A stretch of 60,000 nt of DNA from Cristatella mucedo. Its lineage: Eukaryota; Bryozoa; Phylactolaemata; Cristatellidae. The position numbers and the translations under genes were made by a program. Position 1 is the stretch's first letter. Each line of letters starts with the position of its first letter. The notes beneath the pieces were generated by a model that saw nothing but the letters and a program-made list of their open reading frames with translations, did no database searches and was not told the origin of the DNA. Where the stretch lies: positions 14,479,501 through 14,539,500 of the forward strand of contig WPIO01000001.1 of the NCBI GenBank assembly GCA_009760855.2, read 5' to 3'. Shown here in pieces: positions 54,749 through 60,000 of this stretch.

Positions 54749-57094
54749 CTAGGAGAAAAACACCGGCAGCAGCAGCAGAAGCAGCAATGGAGCTCTCCTG
54801 AGGTAACATTCAAGCAGGGAGACAGCTGCCACTGACTGAGGCCGGCTGTGGCAATCAGCGGCTGCTGTGCACCAGAATAGGTTTGATTGCTTGGCACTAG
54901 CCCAATTAAGCATTACCTTATCTAGGCACTCCAGCTCCCGATCAAGGCCATAAACAGCCTACAATCATCAACAAACCACGATGGGAGTCTTAAGCAGCTG
55001 ACTTGAGTGGCTAGCTGCACATCTCTTGCCTTCTCAGGTGACATGCACGGCTCGATATCAGTTTATCCGGCAGCAGAAAGCTTAGCTGCACTGCACTGCT
55101 GCTAGTGCCACTAGTGGATCTGAAGTCAGCACCAGCAGCTGCAAGCAAAAGACACTAAAGCACTCCACTGGGGACCGGAGAGCAGCTTGTCCAGTCGGTT
55201 CAAATGGGATGACTAAGCATATCAGGAACAAACTGCCTCATGAACGGCAGCCTGCAGATATTACAGGCATGCGCTCGGCATAAGCGTGTATGCAGTCGCG
55301 CTGTCACGTGCAGACTCATATTCTTGCACCAGAGAAGGGAATTGGCAAGCAGATGACAGCGGGCAATCGGCCGTGCCATCGCTGCCACCACTACTCAGGC
55401 ACGGCACCGGCACACTGGCACCGGTGGCACTGGCAACAGCAGTGGGTGGTGGTGCTACATTAAGTGGCAGCATTAGCCAAGGTTTGGTGGTTGACCCGAC
55501 TTGATCTTGAGGCTCGCACCTGCTCCTGCTGAATACAATCCTGCTGAATACAATCCACAATGCTTGGAGAAAAAAGCAAGAAGGCTACCTGCTAAGAAGG
55601 CTAAGCTAGCTACTCTGCTGTGCTGGCAGAAATCCCTCAGGCTTAGGGAGCTGCAGTTGAAGCAGTTATCGGCACTCTCACGTTCTGGCTTGCAGAGAAT
55701 GTCATCCATCGCGCTGGGAGCTCGGACGGTCTGGACGTAGGCCCCTCTACTGCTGTGAGCTGGCTAGCACATGGACGGATGTCAAGCCTGCCTGCCCGCC
55801 CTCCCCCCCCCCAGATGATGGGAGTAGCTTCTGTCGTGGACCCGTGCTTTTGAACACAGGCTATAATCCTTGTCGTTGTGGCACGACTAAATCTTGCCGT
55901 AAGGACACGCCGGTGGAGATGCCACAAAAAGCAATCGCATTAGTTTGACCCCCCCCCATAGGTCGCCGTACACCTTATTGCCAACCAATTGAGATGAGCC
56001 CTTTCCAGCCCATGTGAAGTGCCCAGAAAGAGATTCTTGTCTCTTATGGTGCTCAGCAAATGTTGTGTCATGATCAGTATTATAATTGATTAGTGGGTGC
56101 TGCTGGGTAAGCTTAGTCTTACACAATTTCAGGTCACCCAGCGGTTGCAAATGCAGTCATTGGCCGGCTGACTGCTGGCTACTTTCAGCTTAGTTCTTGG
56201 GCGTACATGTCTCTTACTATAAGGTACCCCTAGCCCGGCTTTCTCTGAGACAAAGCTGTGCTGAATATGCCAGAGTAGTGAGACATCAGGCATAAGAAAG
56301 TGCAAGGAGTTGCACCTGCTGGAAACACTGCTATGTAGACCCTGAATGCCACTATATGACTGGTCTCAATCGTTTGCACACACTGCCGGCCCACGATGCC
56401 TCCAAGAAAATCGTTGGTCAGAAAACATTGCCCAATCCATCCACCGGCGATACCAGGTTGTTTGCAGAGACTGCATTAGGGCTCTTTTGCATTGCTCTTA
56501 ATCCTAAAAACACGTCAAATGATTAGCATCAAAGGTCTCTAGTTCGTTGGCTGCAAAGCTGCCAGGGCCGAGCCTCGCATCCTCCAGCTGTTCCGGCTCT
56601 GCTGTTTTGCATCTTTCTTTCACCCAATACCTGCCGAGGACAGCCGGAATGATGACTACTTCGGTGGGTAATATGCCATAGCTTTTCAGGCCAGTGGTCT
56701 TGTGTGCGATTGGATCATCGGCCGCATAGGCTGTTCGACTCTTCGTTTCATACATGCAATATGAAAAAGTCCTTGCAAACTCATCAAAGCAGTAGAGAAA
56801 TTCAATGATACCGAAGGGAGACCAAGCTTGCTTTTCAGAAGCATTTGCAGGCGCATGGTAGCAACGCTATGCAAAGCCAGTGACGGCGCATTTCAGCCAC
56901 CTGGCTCGAACACCCATCTAGTATGTCTGCGACTGCAGAGCCGGTCTTGAAGTTTAGATTGTGAGCAACATCTCACAAGTGCAGAAACAATCAACCATCA
57001 GCAGCAACTTCTGAGACTAGCAAGACTGCATCCATGCAAGTCCTTCCGACTTACTTAACGTTAGTAAAAATAAAGTTTTGTCACTCTGAACGGC
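54749..57094. other. Intergenic or intron; LINE tail remnant, otherwise unassigned
   Basis: 56012-56070 (GTGAAGTGCCCAGAAAGAGA, TTCTTGTCTCTTATGGTGCT) is a family A LINE tail remnant. GCTGAATACAATCC is tandemly repeated near 55528. Frames at 55286-55504 and 55501-55740 (+) and 55261-55560 (-) are open, one of them Lys/Arg/Leu-rich (EKKARRLPAKKAKLATLL), but no family or splice support was found. Confidence 0.3.
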
Positions 57095-57675
57095 CAATGT
57101 TTTACATTTGCATGCCAACTTCTTGCCGACCTGCACGGGCTTCCAATAAGCATTGCATCGACTTCAAGGTTTTGTCATTCACTTTTAGGTCTCTTCATTC
57201 TCTGGCTTTATCCTACCAATCTGAAAAACTCCCCAGATCTGCCTAGCTATCGTACCACCTGCTTTTTCTGACTCAAATCGTTTAGCTATGCCTTAACCAG
57301 CCTCTAATCCTTTCGAGACCGTGCCTTTAGATTGCTTGCTCTCAAAGCCTGGAAGACAGTCCCACTTTGACGTTACAACATAATCTGACCTGACGACATT
57401 TAAAAACAAGCTTAAAAAACACCTTTTTATGAGAGCATTTATTGGGTTCTTGTTATTCATCCTCTGTTTGCTTTTGCACGCTGACACTGTGCATGCGACC
57501 ACCAACCATATTTTACATGTTTACATTGTACATGTCACCTCTAACCATGTCATGCTTGCTGATAATGTGCATCCTTCCACTAATAATTTGACCATACTTC
57601 ATTTAAAGCATATGTAAAGTGACTGGAAAGAGGTCAAGTTCTCTGATGGTGCAATAAAATTTTTATTATTATTCA
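57095..57675 (+). mobile_element. LINE family A, decayed 3' fragment
   Basis: HCIDFKVLSFTFRSLHSLAL, then a decayed C-terminus (TFKNKLKKHLF), the 3' UTR (CTGACACTGTGCATGCGACC) and the tail ATGTAAAGTGACTGGAAAGA, GGTCAAGTTCTCTGATGGTG with ATT repeats at 57662-57673. Confidence 0.82.
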
Positions 57676-58356
57676 GCATTATCTTACATTTTGGCACTAG
57701 AGCAGGATGCTAGCACCCAAACTGGCCCTCTTCAGCAAGAATATTTGACTGGCATCGCTGCTGCTGCTTCGGCTGCTGCCGCGGCTGCCGCGGCCCCACT
57801 GCTGCTGCTGCTAGCACGTCTAGCAATAGCCGGTGAGCACTGGCTATCGCTTTTACGCATCGATGACGACAGAAGCAGTGGCACGGTCAGTCGCCAACCT
57901 CTACTACTACTGCACTTACGGCCACACTGCCTGTGAATAGGTGCATGATTGAGCTAGCAGAGCTGGAGCCTTGCCGTGCCACTAAGTAGTCGTTTACAGC
58001 CTACTTGGCCAGCTCTTAGCTGCCTTCACTGTCAAGCTATTGTTGCAGCTATCGACTAGTGGCTATCAGTGCCTCCGGTTCGTGGCTCAGAGTTGACTAA
58101 GCATGGTATGGCTACTAAGACTGAGTAGCAATTAGATATCCGGCAGGCCTGCAGTGTGCTGGAGAGACACGAGGCCTGTGCGAGATGTAACTAGTGGTTA
58201 ACCATCTTCACCTCGTACGGGTGCCTCTTGCAAAATGTTCAGCAAACTGGCATTGCTATACTGCTTATCAAGACCTGATGCAAGGCTCAGAGCCAGATGA
58301 GATAGCCAAACGAGAAACATAACTGCTAGTTAGTTCGGCTCATCGAAGCTCACAAA
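57676..58356. other. Intergenic; Ala-repeat open frame
   Basis: 57691-57936 is open on + and encodes QTGPLQQEYLTG followed by an Ala run from GCTGCTGC/GCGGCTGCC repeats, then LARLAIAGEHWLSLLRIDD. It may be an exon but I see no domain and the Ala tract is a trinucleotide repeat. Confidence 0.3.
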
Positions 58357-58775
58357 AAGCTAGAAGCACCTTTTGCACTTGGATTCCAAAAATTGCATGC
58401 GAGGCTTATGTTTGAGAGACTTCAGTAGTTTCTGTAAAACTTGACTGTTCTCATAGATATGGGTTCTGCCATTTGTGAGACCTGTGTGGTTCCGATCAAA
58501 TATTCTTCCGAAATACTTCTTACCTAGAGCCTGCATGCTGGATGCAAAGTACTGTACTGTTATCCATTGAGGGATAGCAACCTCATGATTTGACAAGCCC
58601 CTGGGGCTATACATCAGTCGGTTACCACCTTTGTATGCCTTGAAATGGCAATCACTGTTCTACACAATCCCCGATGTAATCTACGGTCTCATATTCCCAG
58701 TTGTATGCCCCCTTAATAGGAAAACAGCCTTTCTCCTGGTTCTTCACTAGATGTAGAAGTTCTACAATGGGGTTG
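58357..58775 (-). pseudogene. Unidentified protein-like sequence with one frameshift
   Basis: On the minus strand, 58360-58614 encodes LMYSPRGLSNHEVAIPQWIT, VQYFASSMQALGKKYFGRIF and more, to a stop. In the +1-related frame just upstream (about 58650-58770) lies LLHLVKNQEKGCFPIKGAYN, WEYETVDYIGDCVEQ. The two would be one continuous polypeptide of about 135 residues after a single-base shift near 58650. Composition (Trp, Tyr, Cys, His, charged residues) looks coding. I do not recognise the family. It may be a retrotransposed or viral-derived remnant, or two exons with a junction at 58650. Confidence 0.45.
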
Positions 58776-59267
58776 ATTCATTTTGGCTTTAGATAGTCTT
58801 TATTGATATGTAAAAACGTAATTCAACTTATTAAAATTAGTCTTTCTAATCTGCTCACAGATCCACTTTTTCTCCCACAAACAAACGGTTTTTGGGTAGA
58901 TTAAGCATGAGTGGACCTTATAAACCTTACTGAACTTGAGCTTACTAATCATTCTAACTTTCAACTCTCATCAGTGGGGCTGCAAAATATTATTTCTTTG
59001 AACACAAACAGAGCAAGCAAATTATAATAAGCTCTCCAAAAACTGCCCTCAGGGCAACCATACTACAATAAATCTTTGTAATGCTTCTTCCTAGAAATGA
59101 ATCTAGCATTGCAATATTAATAGAAATTCGTGATTCCGAAGCCAGAAATTTTGACTACATTGAACGGTTTGAAGTATATTGTAGAGCTTTTCTGGCCATT
59201 CAAGAAGTGTAAGAGTATATATTCCATTGAACCACCTACACTCAGCACGACGTATTGGTACATGCAG

Positions 59268-59517
59268 TATGGCTGAAGAAACAACCCGGATTTATCTGAA
59301 ATTCATGTGCAAGCACATGATTACTCCCTTTTATTCTGAAGACCTGGAGAGCATATTTGGCCTTAATGAGATTTGCAGCAAGGCCATATCATTAATCCAT
59401 GAGCATGAGAACCAGCTAAGGAACCCATCTATAACGACTCTGTCTTTAGTTCCTAGTTTCCAAAATTTCTTTAAAGACGAATTTGCTAATATAAAATTAG
59501 AATTCAGAAGACCTTAA
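59268..59517 (+). CDS. Exon-like ORF with DH (RhoGEF)-like sequence
   Basis: After a weak acceptor (TTGGTACATGCAG) the frame reads MAEETTRIYLKFMCKHMITP, FYSEDLESIFGLNEICSKAI, SLIHEHENQLRN and SFQNFFKDEFANI to TAA. E-T--Y followed by P, LESIF--NEI and a later F--EF-NI spacing resembles the first helices of a Dbl-homology domain, which activates Rho GTPases. The sequence just upstream (59095-59210) is also protein-like (IRDSEARNFDYIERF) but ends in a stop, so this may be a decaying copy. Family assignment is tentative. Confidence 0.38.
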
Positions 59518-59756
59518 AGTAAATACCCGAGGTATTTCTTTTGTCACAGATATGAAATAAATACTCAAAAACAGCCGATGAACTCTGCATGTAGTAGGTC
59601 CATACTTTCTGCTTAAACTTATAGACCAATATATTGACATACCTTCAACATTATTGTACATATGAATTGCACAAGCACCCTATTTACAGCCAACCAGAAA
59701 ACTCGCTTGCCTTAAAAGAGCAATAACTACTCACAAGCTGTACCGTCTCTAAACTT
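59518..59756. other. Intergenic, no recognised element
   Basis: AT-rich sequence between the DH-like frame and the LINE at the window end. Nothing recognised. Confidence 0.3.
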
Positions 59757-60000
59757 ACCGATCACTGGTTGCTGGTCTGCCGGCCTGTGCAATCAGGCGC
59801 ATACAGTAGGTGCATAACTCTGCTGATAGGCTTGACTGTCGTGATTGTCGCAGTTGCCACATCACACCACTCCTTGCCGACCTGCACTCGCTCCCAGTCA
59901 AACAACGCATTGACTTCAAGGTTCGGTCACTCACTTTTAGGTCCAATAATTCTTTGGCTTCAGCCTACCTATCAAATCTACTCCCCCACCAGGCTAAGCA
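59757..60000 (+). mobile_element. LINE family A fragment, continues beyond the window
   Basis: TDHWLLVCRPACAIRRIQ-like start, then [20 protein letters not shown] and LASAYLSNLLPHQA at the edge. One frameshift near 59800. Same region as 24960-25190. Confidence 0.8.

Overview
The window is nuclear DNA from an animal, most likely an invertebrate; I cannot place it more precisely. The evidence is spliced genes with GT...AG introns, one gene spread over more than 20 kb, L2/CR1-type LINEs, two tRNA-derived SINE families, a hAT MITE, a Tc1/mariner-type element, a solo LTR and many simple repeats. Most long open reading frames are transposon debris or simple-repeat artefacts. The real host exons are short and had to be found from splice sites and protein similarity.

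Region 1 (about 1.2-21.4 kb, + strand) holds most of a D-serine dehydratase gene (alanine-racemase-like fold, PLP and zinc dependent). Six exons are recognised: 1276-1412, 5184-5301, 11951-12095, 12251-12437, 15130-15238 and the terminal exon 21358-21447 ending in TAA. The first exon(s), carrying the PLP lysine, lie upstream of the window or were not recognised. One central exon (5.3-11.9 kb) was not found. The introns hold a hAT MITE with a perfect 8-bp target duplication (2468-2670), SINEs, LINE fragments, minisatellites and AT palindromes.

Region 2 (about 22.5-36 kb) is a transposon pile-up. It has stacked LINE copies, the longest with a 3' two-thirds reverse-transcriptase ORF ending at 25399. 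A mariner-type element (26064-27764) is split by a solo LTR (26080-26986) with a GGCT duplication. A minus-strand R2/NeSL-like reverse transcriptase is split by a plus-strand L2-type LINE. CpG-rich DNA of unknown function follows at 32.7-34.2 kb.

Region 3 (39.6-43.65 kb, + strand) is an ankyrin-repeat gene resembling the ANKRD33/33B family, with four 3' exons. Region 4 (49.0-54.8 kb, - strand) holds three putative exons of a second ankyrin-like gene around a 2-kb decayed LINE. The right end (57-60 kb) has LINE fragments, an unidentified minus-strand protein-like stretch with a frameshift, and a plus-strand exon-like ORF resembling a RhoGEF (DH) domain.

The same L2-type LINE family recurs at least 15 times. 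Its 3' tail is shared with one SINE family, which implies a LINE/SINE partnership. No rRNA, tRNA gene, CRISPR array or prokaryotic operon was seen.
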